Assembly: GCA_965262015.1 (NCBI GenBank)
Contig: OZ253494.1
Coordinates: 1,736,001 to 1,800,000, forward strand
Length of the DNA: 64,000 nt
Direction: 5' to 3'
Source of the DNA: G965262015 sp965262015
Lineage (GTDB): Bacteria > Spirochaetota > Leptospiria > Turneriellales > CBDBES01
Part shown: in pieces, positions 8,977 to 17,785 of the stretch
Numbering within the stretch: the first letter of the stretch is position 1
Layout: every line of letters begins with the position of its first letter
Program-made: the position numbers and the translations under genes
The notes under the pieces: model-generated
Seen by the model: only the letters and a program-made list of their open reading frames with translations
The model's database searches: none
Told to the model about the DNA's origin: nothing

Positions 8977-9005
8977 TATTTTAGAAGCGAAAGATTGGGG
9001 GCATT
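8977..9005 (+). repeat. Right copy of the trpB 3'-end repeat, abutting hisG
   Basis: This is the displaced copy of 6741-6769. It is not attached to any trpB coding sequence and ends on the hisG stop codon (9006-9004). It marks the right border of the island. Confidence 0.6.
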
Positions 9006-9648
9006 AATGTATTGCGGTAAGCTTACGAAATAGCACATTAAACTCATCTCTTTTCCAGAAATAAGAGGAACGGTTAACAATCAAAGAAGCTTGGCTATTT
9101 AATAGTATCGATTCTTCGACTAAGTTATTTTTTTCTAGGGTTTGTCCTGTCGAGACTAGATCCACGATGATATCAGAAATCCCAGTTAGAGGTGCAGTTT
9201 CAATTGAACCATATAGTTCAATAATAGCGGCATTATAACCTTTTGAGTGAAAATATATTTCTGTCAATTTAGGATATTTCGTAGCTACTTTGATATATTT
9301 CTTTTTTTTCCAAGTGATATTATTTTTTAAATGTGCAACAGATAGCCGACATTTACCAAAAGGTAACATGGTAGGTATAAAAACTTCAAAGGAATGTTCA
9401 GAAAGTAAATCATAACCAATAATGCCTATATCAACAGCTCCCTTCTCTACGTAAGTTCCTACGTCTTTAGAGCGTATTAGTAAAAAAGTAATATGATTTT
9501 CTTTATCATACATCATTAGCTCTCTGCCATCTGGCAGGTGAGTTAAACTAGTGATACCAGCCTGATTAAGAAATTTGATACTCTCTTCACCCATTCTACC
9601 TTTGGGCAAAGCGATGTTAATCGTTGTATTTGATAGATCGTCGTGCAC
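9004..9648 (-). CDS. hisG: ATP phosphoribosyltransferase, short (HisZ-dependent) form
   Basis: 214 residues starting GTG. It catalyses the first step of histidine synthesis, ATP plus PRPP to phosphoribosyl-ATP. Visible are the N-terminal INIALPKGRMGEES, the DVGTYVEKGAVDIGIIGYDL block and the PRPP loop SDIIVDLVSTGQTL. The length lacks the C-terminal ACT-like regulatory domain, so this is the short form, which in other bacteria needs HisZ as regulatory partner; no hisZ or other his gene is in the window. It lies 14 bases after the TPR membrane protein gene on the same strand. Confidence 0.92.
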   Translation of the reverse strand: MHDDLSNTTINIALPKGRMGEESIKFLNQAGITSLTHLPDGRELMMYDKENHITFLLIRSKDVGTYVEKGAVDIGIIGYDLLSEHSFEVFIPTMLPFGKCRLSVAHLKNNITWKKKKYIKVATKYPKLTEIYFHSKGYNAAIIELYGSIETAPLTGISDIIVDLVSTGQTLEKNNLVEESILLNSQASLIVNRSSYFWKRDEFNVLFRKLTAIH

Positions 9649-9662
9649 GAGAAATCTTATTT

Positions 9663-10409
9663 TTATTGTTTCTGTGCTTGAAAATAGCGTATCATCATAA
9701 TGTAGCTTTGTGTTTGTTCTTTATATTCACTAGAAGGATATTTACGTAAAAGATCTTCAAAAGATTGAACTGACAGATCATATTTATTTTGAAGGTATAA
9801 TACTCGTGCTTTATGGAACAGAGAGATATCTTCTTTTCCTATCTCTCCTAGGTTTTCTGTTAATTGTTGATAATGCTCATAAGCTTTTTCAAAATTTAGG
9901 TTATTTTCTGCAGAGATACCAGCATAGAACATAAAAGGGATGCCAAACGCTTGCCCCGCATAATGGTCAGCATGTTTAGATAAGGGTACACTAGATTTGT
10001 CAGCTTGTTCTAGTTGAATATATACGATTGCCTCAATCAAGCATGAATGATAACTATATTTTGTAGGTATTAGAGTATGACATACCTTATGGCTTTGTGA
10101 AGCAATCTTTTGTAATGATTGTTTTTTTTGCTCTGGATCTTGCAAATCTAAAGTAAGCTTGTATTCTTCGAAATAGGTAAAGAATTGTCTACTATGCTCG
10201 TCACCTAAACTATTATAGATAAATATAGAAAATAAAACAGCAATAAGCAAGACAAGTAAACCCCATTTATAGGGACGTAGCCCATCTATGGCAGAACGAA
10301 TCATGCCTAGCATTTTAAACAATAATCGTTGAATAGCTGTGGGATCTTTTTCAGAAGAAAAATTAGATTCTTCATACATATGTTTTTTTCTCATGAATCC
10401 ACGGCCCAT
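9663..10409 (-). CDS. Inner-membrane-anchored TPR protein
   Basis: 248 residues. A cytoplasmic N-terminus of about 45 residues is followed by one transmembrane helix (WGLLVLLIAVLFSIFIYNSL) and a periplasmic helical domain with TPR units near residues 165-235 (NLNFEKAYEHYQQL; NKYDLSVQSFEDLLRKYPSS). The topology resembles YfgM or BamD-like tetratricopeptide proteins without close identity. The start is uncertain: Met6 (MRKKHMYEE) is equally possible and neither has a strong ribosome site. hisG follows 14 bases downstream. Confidence 0.6.
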   Translation of the reverse strand: MGRGFMRKKHMYEESNFSSEKDPTAIQRLLFKMLGMIRSAIDGLRPYKWGLLVLLIAVLFSIFIYNSLGDEHSRQFFTYFEEYKLTLDLQDPEQKKQSLQKIASQSHKVCHTLIPTKYSYHSCLIEAIVYIQLEQADKSSVPLSKHADHYAGQAFGIPFMFYAGISAENNLNFEKAYEHYQQLTENLGEIGKEDISLFHKARVLYLQNKYDLSVQSFEDLLRKYPSSEYKEQTQSYIMMIRYFQAQKQ

Positions 10410-10584
10410 CGCATCTTAATCTTATATGATTAGAGTAATGTCAACTATCATTTAATGTAAATGTATACACTTACATATCTCTAAATTAGAGCTTACTTAA
10501 TTGACTTATCCAGCCACTAGTACCATTCCTATAAACCTTAATTGTCAATTTTTTCTTGCAAATAACTTAATATAAGGAGGTAAT

Positions 10585-10695
10585 ATGATTTTACCCTATT
10601 CTAGAGCTACGCAAAGGAATCTTCAAGAGGATAAAACCCAAACCATGGTTTTTTTAGCCCCTTTCTGTACCCGTATATATAAAACGATCATTTAA
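10585..10695 (+). CDS. 36-residue ORF with a consensus ribosome site
   Basis: The ATG at 10585 is preceded by AAGGAGG with a four-base spacer, one of the best Shine-Dalgarno sequences in the window. The product has 36 residues, starting MILPYSRATQRNLQEDK and ending in a hydrophobic and basic stretch (MVFLAPFCTRIYKTII). Too short for family recognition. It could be a leader peptide, a small membrane peptide or the remnant of a gene start. The surrounding gap 10410-10839 holds nothing else clear except an ATAATGA/TCATTAT inverted repeat near 10760. Confidence 0.4.
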   Translation: MILPYSRATQRNLQEDKTQTMVFLAPFCTRIYKTII

Positions 10696-10839
10696 TCTTT
10701 TTATGTATGTATTAAATAATATGTGTATTATATTTTAGGCGTAACATAAAAAGTAGCTATAATGAGAAAATCATTATGATCTGTTGATATTTTTTATTTG
10801 CTGTTCTATTTTTTGGCATTTGGTGTATGTAAATAATTT

Positions 10840-11025
10840 TCAAGAGAAGAAACAAGAACATGGATTTGTTTCTCTCTTAGGTGTATTTACACCAGCATCA
10901 TAACAAAGAATTGGATTACCTACTTTATAAGGATAAGCATTACTATTCCCAAATATATTAGAATCCATATAAACTTCACTATATTCAGGATTAAACACGT
11001 AATTTGTTACTTTTACATCTATCAT
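10840..11025 (-). CDS. Unknown 61-residue protein
   Basis: Starts MIDVKVTNYVFNPEYSEVYM and ends CSCFFS. There is no signal peptide or recognisable domain, and the Shine-Dalgarno sequence is weak. The residue mix (Asn, Tyr, Pro, three Cys near the end) is protein-like rather than a shadow of an opposite gene, since nothing codes opposite. It may be a real small gene or a fragment. Confidence 0.35.
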   Translation of the reverse strand: MIDVKVTNYVFNPEYSEVYMDSNIFGNSNAYPYKVGNPILCYDAGVNTPKRETNPCSCFFS

Positions 11026-11560
11026 AACTACTATTGTTTACTACGGCAAGTTAATAAAGACATTTTGGTAATTAAATCAAACTCACCATAACGATTTATT
11101 GGTATCATGTTTTTCTATACTATATAAAATCAAATCCCAAAGCACCTGAGATGATGAGACAAGACTCTTAATATTTAAAAAGCCAGCACTAAAAAAAGAT
11201 ATAACATCAATAATGTGTTCGATTATAGAGTCCTAATTGAACATTATAGAACAAAATCTTCACCGTATACATGTAACTTTCATTGATTTAGCCCCTACCA
11301 CATACACCTTACACGTAAAGTTATACAAATAGTGTGATTTACAGGCCTTTTGGTAGTAGTTCCGTTCAATTTATCCAATGTAATGTGATTTTTCTTTATA
11401 CCCATATACTATTTTAACCAATCAGATAGTATTACTAGCAAAAAATGAATACTATCACTTGATATAAGTAAAATTTTATACAAAATAAACCTTGATCCCT
11501 ATATATCACCAGCAACTTTCCATCTAACAAAAGAAAAATTTCATAAAACCTAAAAAACCT
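11026..11560. other. 535-base gap without a recognised gene
   Basis: AT-rich DNA between the 61-residue ORF and the lipoprotein promoter. I see no ORF with a ribosome site and no RNA gene. Near 11546-11568 the motif CCTAAAAAA is repeated just upstream of the promoter. Confidence 0.5.
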
Positions 11561-11570
11561 AAAAAATAGT

Positions 11571-11598
11571 TTGACAAGGCTATTTCAAATTATAGAAA
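11571..11598 (+). promoter_or_regulatory. Promoter candidate for the Ala-rich lipoprotein
   Basis: A perfect -35 hexamer TTGACA (11571-11576) is followed by TAGAAA at 11593 (16-base spacing) or TATAGA at 11591 (14-base spacing). The gene's ribosome site GGAGG (11621-11625) lies seven bases before the ATG. This arrangement suggests strong expression. Confidence 0.45.
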
Positions 11599-11632
11599 CT
11601 CCGAGATAAATTTTATTAATGGAGGTTAATAA

Positions 11633-12604
11633 ATGAAACTAAAACAAATATTACCAGTTTTAATGGCTGGTGTAATTTTTTCAATTGGTTGTGGATCTTC
11701 CGGACCAACAATATCATTGACATTAAGTGACGCTGGTGTTGCCAAGGTTACATACAATGCTCCTGAAGGGGATCTTTATGTATCCGTAGCTGCTGCTGCT
11801 CTTACTGATGTTGCGAAAGCTAAAATGGGTGTTAAGGTTCCTGTACCTGCTGCTGATGCTGGTGCGGACAAATCGATAGACTATACAGTTGAAAAGTTTA
11901 AAGGTCTTCTGGAAGCTGCTGGAATAACAATGTATGCAGCGGAAGATACAATTGTTGTTTCTGCTATTCATGTAAAGGGTGAAGTGGATAGTGCAATAGT
12001 CTCATCAGAGGTAATAACGCTTACTGCAGCTCAAGCTACAGCATTAACTGATGCAATAGCTGAGCTTTCTACTCCTGCTGGTGGCGGTGATTATGTAGCT
12101 CCTACAGGTTGTGCTGCTGCCGCTGACTTTAGGATTGCAACTGCAGCTGATGCTAATGCTGCTGCTATTCTTGCTGAAAGTGGTATGGGCTCTGGTGCTA
12201 CACTCACTGTGGCTGAAGTTGCTACTGATGGTGGATTCCAATCCAAAGCAGGACTTTTAGCAACCACTGCTAATACACACTTTGTAGCGATCGCTTGTAA
12301 GCTTGATACGCTAGCCGCAGGTAAAAAAGCCACAGTAAGTATTAAGGTCTCTGCACCTGCAGGTGGAACCTATGTGATTGGTGCAGTTAAGTATGTTATG
12401 GACACACCTATAACTGAAGCACCTACAGGGGTAGCGTTAACAGAAGCTATTGCTGCTGACAAAACACTTGTTGTTTTTACTTTCAAGCCTACTGAGATAC
12501 TTCCGGCTGGAACGAAAGTTGCATTTACTCTAAACAATAGTGGTGCAGGTACTGCTGCTGCTGTTCCTACAGGTGATAAATCTGTTACAGTTACTGGTTT
12601 ATAG
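11633..12604 (+). CDS. Ala/Thr-rich surface-type lipoprotein
   Basis: 323 residues. A signal peptide ends in FSIGC, so Cys20 is the likely lipidated residue (Ser at -3, a loose lipobox of the kind accepted for spirochaetes). The mature part is very rich in Ala, Val, Thr and Gly and poor in aromatic residues. Glycine-rich turns (PAGGGDYVAPTG; APAGGTYVIGAV) and alternating hydrophobic residues suggest beta-sandwich domains. Codon use leans heavily on GCT for Ala, which makes it look unlike its neighbours. It has its own promoter, ribosome site and terminator, so it is a single-gene unit. I recognise no family. It is the last gene before the coiled-coil array and may be an abundant envelope protein. 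Confidence 0.65.
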   Translation: MKLKQILPVLMAGVIFSIGCGSSGPTISLTLSDAGVAKVTYNAPEGDLYVSVAAAALTDVAKAKMGVKVPVPAADAGADKSIDYTVEKFKGLLEAAGITMYAAEDTIVVSAIHVKGEVDSAIVSSEVITLTAAQATALTDAIAELSTPAGGGDYVAPTGCAAAADFRIATAADANAAAILAESGMGSGATLTVAEVATDGGFQSKAGLLATTANTHFVAIACKLDTLAAGKKATVSIKVSAPAGGTYVIGAVKYVMDTPITEAPTGVALTEAIAADKTLVVFTFKPTEILPAGTKVAFTLNNSGAGTAAAVPTGDKSVTVTGL

Positions 12605-12671
12605 TTAAAGTTTATTCAGTCATTCATAAACTTACCATATTAGTATCTATCTAATATAGTTGTGAATGTAT

Positions 12672-12706
12672 AAGGGGTCTATCTTTTTGATAGGCCCTTT
12701 TTTTTT
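12672..12706 (+). terminator. Rho-independent terminator of the lipoprotein gene
   Basis: A stem AAGGGGTCTATC / GATAGGCCCTT with a five-T loop (one G-T wobble at TC/GG and one near the base) is followed by nine Ts. It lies 68 bases after the lipoprotein stop codon. Confidence 0.85.
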
Positions 12707-13273
12707 GTCTTTTTTTCTAGTTTTCGTTTATGGGGTCTTTTTTTGCCCTTAGTCTTTTCTGCGTGTTTAGGGGTTGTTGAGGTTTGGTTTTTAGGTTTGC
12801 AGGGTTTCAGGTAGCAAGGGTGGTAGTTTTTTGGTGGGTGGTTGTTTTTAGTGCCTGCGAGGTTTCAGGTAGCAAGGGTGGTGGTTGGTTTTTAGGCCTG
12901 CGGGGGTTTTAGGTAGCAAGGGTGGTGGTTGTTTTTAGGCCTGCGAGGTTTCAGGTAGCAAGGGTGGTGGTTGTTTTTAGGCCTGCGAGGTTTCAGGTCT
13001 GCAGGGGTTTCAGGTAGCAAGGGTGGTGGTTGTTTTTAGAGTGTTTGTTGTTAGCGGGCGGTTGTTTTTTTAGGCTTGTGGGGGTTTCAGGTAGCGAGGG
13101 TTGTGGTTTTTTTTAGAGCGTTTGGTGTTGGCGGGTGGTGGTTTTTTTTAGAGCGTTGGTGTTGTTAGCGGGCGGTTGGTTTTAGGCCTGCGGGGGTTTA
13201 GGTAGCGAGGGTGGTGGTTATTTTTAGAGCGTTGGTGTTGTTAGCGGGCGGTTGGTTTTAGGCCTGCAGGGGT

Positions 13274-13738
13274 TTAGGTAGCGAGGGTTGTGGTTTTTTC
13301 TACGTGTTTAGGGGTTGTTGAGGTTTTATTTTCCCTATTCTGCCCCAAAAGTAGCTTGTAGATATCATCTAAACGAATATTGACCTGTTCTAGTTTTCTA
13401 TCTATCTTAGTTTCTATCTTATCTACCTTAGATTCTAACTTATCTATTTTAGATTCAAGCTTGGTTTCTACTCCTTTAATATCTTGTTCAAGATTAGTTT
13501 CTAACTTATCTACCTTAGATTCTATCTTATCTATTTTAGATTCAAGCTTAGTTTCTACTCCTTTAATATCTTGTTCAAGATTATTTATTTGTGTTGGTAT
13601 ATGCTTAGTGACTTGTGTCTTTAAATTTCTTAGTGACATTACAATGTGTACGCTTAGTCCACCAGCAAGTATACCTATTGTTGCTTGATTGGGTAGATGA
13701 GAAATAATCCAATTCATTACGGGATCCATTATAGTCAT
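13274..13738 (-). CDS. Array coiled-coil membrane protein, copy 1 (154 residues, longest)
   Basis: All nine copies share the same plan. The N-terminus (MDPVMNWIISHLPNQ) leads into one hydrophobic helix (ATIGILAGGLSVHLVMSL), then a long coiled coil of LESKIDK-type heptads, then a conserved end (LEQVNIRLDDIYKLLLGQN) and a polar tail. Positive residues after the helix suggest that the coil lies in the cytoplasm. The ribosome site AGGAGG stands two bases before the first ATG and 11 before the fourth codon (ATG), so Met4 may be the real start. Copy 1 has the KHIPTQI spacer and two LEQDIKG modules. The plan recalls Borrelia Bdr proteins (KID repeats plus one membrane helix), but here the helix is N-terminal. 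Function unknown. Confidence 0.75.
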   Translation of the reverse strand: MTIMDPVMNWIISHLPNQATIGILAGGLSVHIVMSLRNLKTQVTKHIPTQINNLEQDIKGVETKLESKIDKIESKVDKLETNLEQDIKGVETKLESKIDKLESKVDKIETKIDRKLEQVNIRLDDIYKLLLGQNRENKTSTTPKHVEKTTTLAT

Positions 13739-13768
13739 TACCTCCTATCTTGATGTTAGGTAAGTATA

Positions 13769-13821
13769 AATAATCTGATCAATTATCAGATTATTTTAGA
13801 TATGTTAAGGTGTTATTGCAA
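13769..13821 (-). promoter_or_regulatory. Promoter and palindrome repeated before every array gene (copy 1 shown)
   Basis: On the minus strand TTGCAA (13821-13816) and TAAAAT (13798-13793) are spaced by exactly 17 bases. A perfect 10-base inverted repeat, AATAATCTGA / TCAGATTATT with a seven-base loop (13769-13795), overlaps the -10 and the expected start of transcription, so it may be an operator or a leader hairpin. The same -35 sits at 14446, 15807, 16552, 17049, 17588, 18250, 18960 and 19583 for copies 2-9. Most copies carry one change in one arm (CTGA to TTGA) that keeps a G-T pair. Copy 6 lacks the AT-rich segment just upstream of the -35. Confidence 0.65.
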
Positions 13822-14068
13822 GAAAAAAATTATTTTGAGGTAAAAAATTAGAGCGTTTGGTGTTGTTAGCGGGTGGTTGTTTTTAGGCCTGCGGGGTTTT
13901 AGGTAGCAAGGGTTGTGGTTTTTTCTACGTGTTTAGGGGTTGTTGTTTTTAGGCCTGCGGGGGTTTTAGGTAGCGAGGGTGGTGGTTTTTTGGTGGGTGG
14001 TTGGTTTTTTAAGCCTGCGGGTGTTTTAGGTAGCAAGGGTTGTAGTTTTTTTTAGGTCTGCAGGGGTT

Positions 14069-14368
14069 TCAGGTAGCGAGGGTTGTGGTTTTTTCTACGT
14101 GTTTAGGGGTTGTTGAGGTTTTATTTTCCCTATTCTGCCCCAAAAGTAGCTTGTAGATATCATCTAAACGAATATTTACCTGTTCTAGTTTCCTATCTAC
14201 CTTAGATTCTAGCTTGTCTATTTTAGATTCAAGCTTAGTGACTTGTGTCTTTAAATTTCTTAGTGACATTACAAGGTGTACACTTAGTCCACCAACAAGT
14301 ATACCTATTGTTGCTTGATTGGGTAGATGAGAAATAATCCAATTCATTACGGGATCCATTATAGTCAT
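14069..14368 (-). CDS. Array coiled-coil membrane protein, copy 2 (99 residues, shortest)
   Basis: It has the shared N-terminal helix (here GILVGGLSVHLVMSL) and only the minimal coil: LESKIDK, LESKVDR, then the conserved end. It lacks the LEQDIKG module, and the tail is HVEKTTTLAT. It is a complete gene with promoter, palindrome and AGGAGG, and its size defines the base length to which other copies add 11, 18, 22, 29 or more residues. Confidence 0.75.
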   Translation of the reverse strand: MTIMDPVMNWIISHLPNQATIGILVGGLSVHLVMSLRNLKTQVTKLESKIDKLESKVDRKLEQVNIRLDDIYKLLLGQNRENKTSTTPKHVEKTTTLAT

Positions 14369-15363
14369 TACCTCCTATCTTGATGTTAGGTAAGTATAAA
14401 TAATCTGATTAACTATCAAATTATTTTAGATATGTTAAGGTGTTATTGCAAGAAAAAAATTATTTTGAGGTAAAAAATTAGAGCGTTGGTGTTAGCGGGC
14501 CGGTTGGTTTTTCAGGTAGCAAGGGTTGTGGTTTTTTTTAGAGCGTTTGGTGTTGTTAGCGGGGTGTTGGTATTTTAGGCTTGTGGGGTTTCAAGAGGTG
14601 GCAGGGGTGTTGGTATTTTTTAGAGCGTTGGTGTTAGCGGGCGGTTGTTTTTAGGCTTGTGGGGTTTTAGGTAGCAAGGGTTGTAGTTTTTTTAGAGCGA
14701 GGGGTGTTAGCGAGCGGTTTGTTTTAGGCCTGCGGGGGGTTCAGGTAGCGAGGGTGGTGGTTTTTTCTACGTGTTTAGGGGTTGTTGAGGTTCGGTTTTT
14801 TTAGAGCGGGGGTGTTAGCGGGCGGTTTTTTTCAGGCTTGTGGGGGTTTCAGGTAGCGATGGTGGTGGTTTTTTTTAGAGTGTTTGTTGTTGGCGGGTGG
14901 TGGTTTTTTTTAGAGTGTTTGTTGTTGGCGGGTGGTGGTTTTTTTTAGAGCGTTGGTGTTGTTAGCGGGCGGTTGGTTTTAGGCCTGCGGGGTTTCAGGT
15001 AGCGAGGGTTGTGGTTTTTTTTAGAGCGTTTGGTGTTGTTAGCGGGTGGTTTGTTTTAGGCCTGCGGGGGTTTCAGGTAGCGAGGGTGGTTGTTTTTAGG
15101 CCGTGGTTGGTTTTAGCGCCTGCGAGGTTTCAGGTAGCAAGGGTTTCAAGAGGTGGCAGGGGTTGTAGTTTTTTTAGAGTGTTTGGTGTTGTTAGCGGGC
15201 GGTTGGTTTTAGGCCTGCGGGGGTTTAGGTAGCGAGGGTTGTGGTTTTTTCTACGTGTTTAGGGGTTGGTTTTTTAAGCCTGCGGGTGTTTTAGGTAGCA
15301 AGGGTTGTAGTTTTTTTAGAGCGAGGGGTGTTAGCGAGCGGTTGGTTTTAGGCCTGCGGGGGT

Positions 15364-15729
15364 TTAGGTAGCGAGGGTTGTGGTTTTTTCTATGTGTTTA
15401 GGGGTTGTTGAGGTTTTATTTTCCCTATTCTGCCCCAAAAGTAGCTTGTAGATATCATCTAAACGAATATTTACCTGTTCTAGTTTTCTATCTACCTTAG
15501 ATTCTAGCTTGTCTATTTTAGATTCAAGCTTGGTTTCTACTCCTTTAATATCTTGTTCAAGATTAGTTTCTAACTTATCTATTTTAGATTCAAGCTTAGT
15601 GACTTGTGTCTTTAAATTTCTTAGTGACATTACAAGGTGTACACTTAGCCCACCAGCAAGTATACCTATTGTCGCTTGATTGGGTAGATGAGAAATAATC
15701 CAATTCATTACGGGATCCATTATAGTCAT
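15364..15729 (-). CDS. Array coiled-coil membrane protein, copy 3 (121 residues)
   Basis: It has the same N-terminus and end as copy 2 plus 22 extra residues in the coil, namely one LESKIDK heptad and one LETNLEQDIKGVETK segment. The tail is HIEKTTTLAT. The largest pure repeat block (14480-15363, 884 bases) lies downstream of it, with no gene but several isolated copies of the gene's own 3' end. Confidence 0.75.
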   Translation of the reverse strand: MTIMDPVMNWIISHLPNQATIGILAGGLSVHLVMSLRNLKTQVTKLESKIDKLETNLEQDIKGVETKLESKIDKLESKVDRKLEQVNIRLDDIYKLLLGQNRENKTSTTPKHIEKTTTLAT

Positions 15730-16120
15730 TACCTCCTATCTTGATGTTAGGTAAGTATAAATAATCTGATCAACTATCAAATTATTTTAGATATGTTAAG
15801 GTGTTATTGCAAGAAAAAAATTATTTTGAGGTAAAAAATTAGAGCGTTGGTGTTGTTAGCGGGCGGTTGGTTTTAGGCCTGCGGGGTTTCAGGTAGCGAG
15901 GGTTGTGGTTTTTTTTAGAGCATTTGGTGTTGTTAGCGGGCGGTTGGTATTTTAGGCTTGTGGGGGTTTTAGGTAGCGAGGGTGGTGGTTTTTTTTAGAG
16001 CGTTGGTGTTAGCGGGCGGTTTTTTTCAGGTCTGCAGGGGTTTCAGGTAGCGAGGGTGGTGGTTTTTTTTAGAGCGTTTGGTGTTGTTAGCGGGCGGTTT
16101 GTTTTAGGTCTGCAGGGGTT

Positions 16121-16474
16121 TCAGGTAGCGAGGGTTGTGGTTTTTTCTACGTGTTTAGGGGTTGTTGAGGTTTTATTTTCCCTATTCTGCCCCAAAAGTA
16201 GCTTGTAGATATCATCTAAACGAATATTTACCTGTTCTAGTTTTCTATCTATCTTAGATTCTATCTTATCTACCTTAGATTCTAACTTATCTATTTTAGA
16301 TTCAAGCTTAGTTTCTACTCCTTTAATATTTTGTTCAAGATTAGTGACTTGTGCCTTTAAATTTCTCAGCGACATTACAAGGTGCACACCTAGTCCACCA
16401 GCAAGTATACCTATTGTCGCTTGATTGGGTAGATGAGAAATAATCCAATTCATTACGGGATCCATTATAGTCAT
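16121..16474 (-). CDS. Array coiled-coil membrane protein, copy 4 (117 residues)
   Basis: The coil starts LKAQVTNLEQNIKG instead of LKTQVTKLE and contains three LESK/IESK heptads. A variant GLGVHLVMSL is present in the membrane helix. It is 18 residues longer than copy 2, which equals one 11-residue plus one 7-residue step. Promoter -35 is at 16552-16557. Confidence 0.75.
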   Translation of the reverse strand: MTIMDPVMNWIISHLPNQATIGILAGGLGVHLVMSLRNLKAQVTNLEQNIKGVETKLESKIDKLESKVDKIESKIDRKLEQVNIRLDDIYKLLLGQNRENKTSTTPKHVEKTTTLAT

Positions 16475-16638
16475 TACCTCCTATCTTGATGTTAGGTAAG
16501 TATAAATAATCTGATTAACTATCAAATTATTTTAGATATGTTAAGGTGTTATTGCAAGAAAAAAATTATTTTGAGGTAAAAAATTAGAGCGTTTGGTGTT
16601 GTTAGCGGGTGGTTGTTTTTAGGCTTGTGGGGGGTGTT

Positions 16639-16971
16639 TTAGGTAGCAAGGGTGGTGGTTGTTTCTGTGTGTTTAGGGGTTGTTGAGGTTTTATTTTCCC
16701 TATTCTGCCCCAAAAGTAGCTTGTAGATATCATCTAAACGAATATTTACCTGTTCTAGTTTCCTATCTACCTTAGATTCTAGCTTGTCTATTTTAGATTC
16801 AAGCTTGGTTTCTACTCCTTTAATATCTTGTTCAAGATTAGTGACTTGTGCCTTTAAATTTCTTAGTGACATTACAAGGTGTACACTTAGCCCACCAGCA
16901 AGTATACCTATTGTCGCTTGATTGGGTAGATGAGAAATAATCCAATTCATTACGGGATCCATTATAGTCAT
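16639..16971 (-). CDS. Array coiled-coil membrane protein, copy 5 (110 residues)
   Basis: The coil starts LKAQVTNLEQDIKG, as in copy 4 but one heptad shorter. It is 11 residues longer than copy 2. The tail differs (KHTETTTTLAT) through changes in the repeat-derived 3' end. Only about 50 bases of pure repeat separate it from the copy 4 promoter. Confidence 0.75.
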   Translation of the reverse strand: MTIMDPVMNWIISHLPNQATIGILAGGLSVHLVMSLRNLKAQVTNLEQDIKGVETKLESKIDKLESKVDRKLEQVNIRLDDIYKLLLGQNRENKTSTTPKHTETTTTLAT

Positions 16972-17210
16972 TACCTCCTATCTTGATGTTAGGTAAGTAT
17001 AAATAATCTGATCAACTATCAAATTATTTTAGATATGTTAAGGTGTTATTGCAAGAAAAAAATTATTTTGAGGTAAAAAATTAGAGCGTTGGTGTTGTTA
17101 GCGGGCGGTTGGTTTTAGGCCTGCGGGGTTTCAGGTAGCGAGGGTTGTGGTTTTTTTTAGAGCATTTGGTGTTGTTAGCGGGCGGTTGGTATTTTAGGCT
17201 TGTGGGGGTT

Positions 17211-17510
17211 TCAGGTAGCGAGAGTGGTGGTTTTTTCTACGTGTTTAGGGGTTGTTGAGGTTTTATTTTCCCTATTCTGCCCCAAAAGTAGCTTGTAGAT
17301 ATCATCTAAATGAATATTTACCTGTTCTAGTTTTCTATCCATCTTAGATTCTATCTTATCTATTTTAGATTCAAGCTTAGTGACTTGTGTCTTTAAATTT
17401 CTTAGTGACATTACAAGGTGTACACTTAGCCCACCAGCAAGTATACCTATTGTTGCTTGATTGGGTAGATGAGAAATAATCCAATTCATTACGGGATCCA
17501 TTATAGTCAT
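17211..17510 (-). CDS. Array coiled-coil membrane protein, copy 6 (99 residues)
   Basis: It has the same length as copy 2 but a different heptad (IESKMDR in place of LESKVDR) and IHLDD in the conserved end. Its upstream region has lost the AT-rich segment between TTGCAA (17588) and the first repeat unit, so its promoter strength may differ from that of the others. Confidence 0.75.
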   Translation of the reverse strand: MTIMDPVMNWIISHLPNQATIGILAGGLSVHLVMSLRNLKTQVTKLESKIDKIESKMDRKLEQVNIHLDDIYKLLLGQNRENKTSTTPKHVEKTTTLAT

Positions 17511-17785
17511 TACCTCCTATCTTGATGTTAGGTAAGTATAAATAATCTGATCAACTATCAAATTATTTTAGATATGTTAAGGTGTTATTGCAAGAAAAAA
17601 ATTAGAGCGTTTGGTGTTGTTAGCGGGCGGTTGGTTTTAGGCCTGCGGGGGTTTAGGTAGCGAGGGTGGTTATTTTTAGGCCGTGGTTGGTTTTAGTGCC
17701 TGCGAGGTTTCAGGCAGCGAGGGTGGTGGTTTTTTCTACGTGTTTAGGGGTTTGTTGAGGTTTGGTTTTTAGGTTTGCAGGGGTT

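Noticed and set aside
11723..12333. Minus-strand ORFs opposite the Ala-rich lipoprotein
   Set aside because: They mirror GCT/ACT-rich codons; the plus-strand frame has signal peptide, ribosome site and terminator.
13380..13688. Plus-strand ORFs of Ser/Leu/Ile repeats opposite array genes (also 18617-18832 and 19249-19455)
   Set aside because: They are antisense shadows of the LESKIDK heptads, with no promoter or ribosome site.
15011..15232. Plus-strand 73-residue ORF rich in Val, Phe, Arg and Gly
   Set aside because: It is a chance frame through the G/T repeat; the peptide repeats with the DNA unit and there is no ribosome site.
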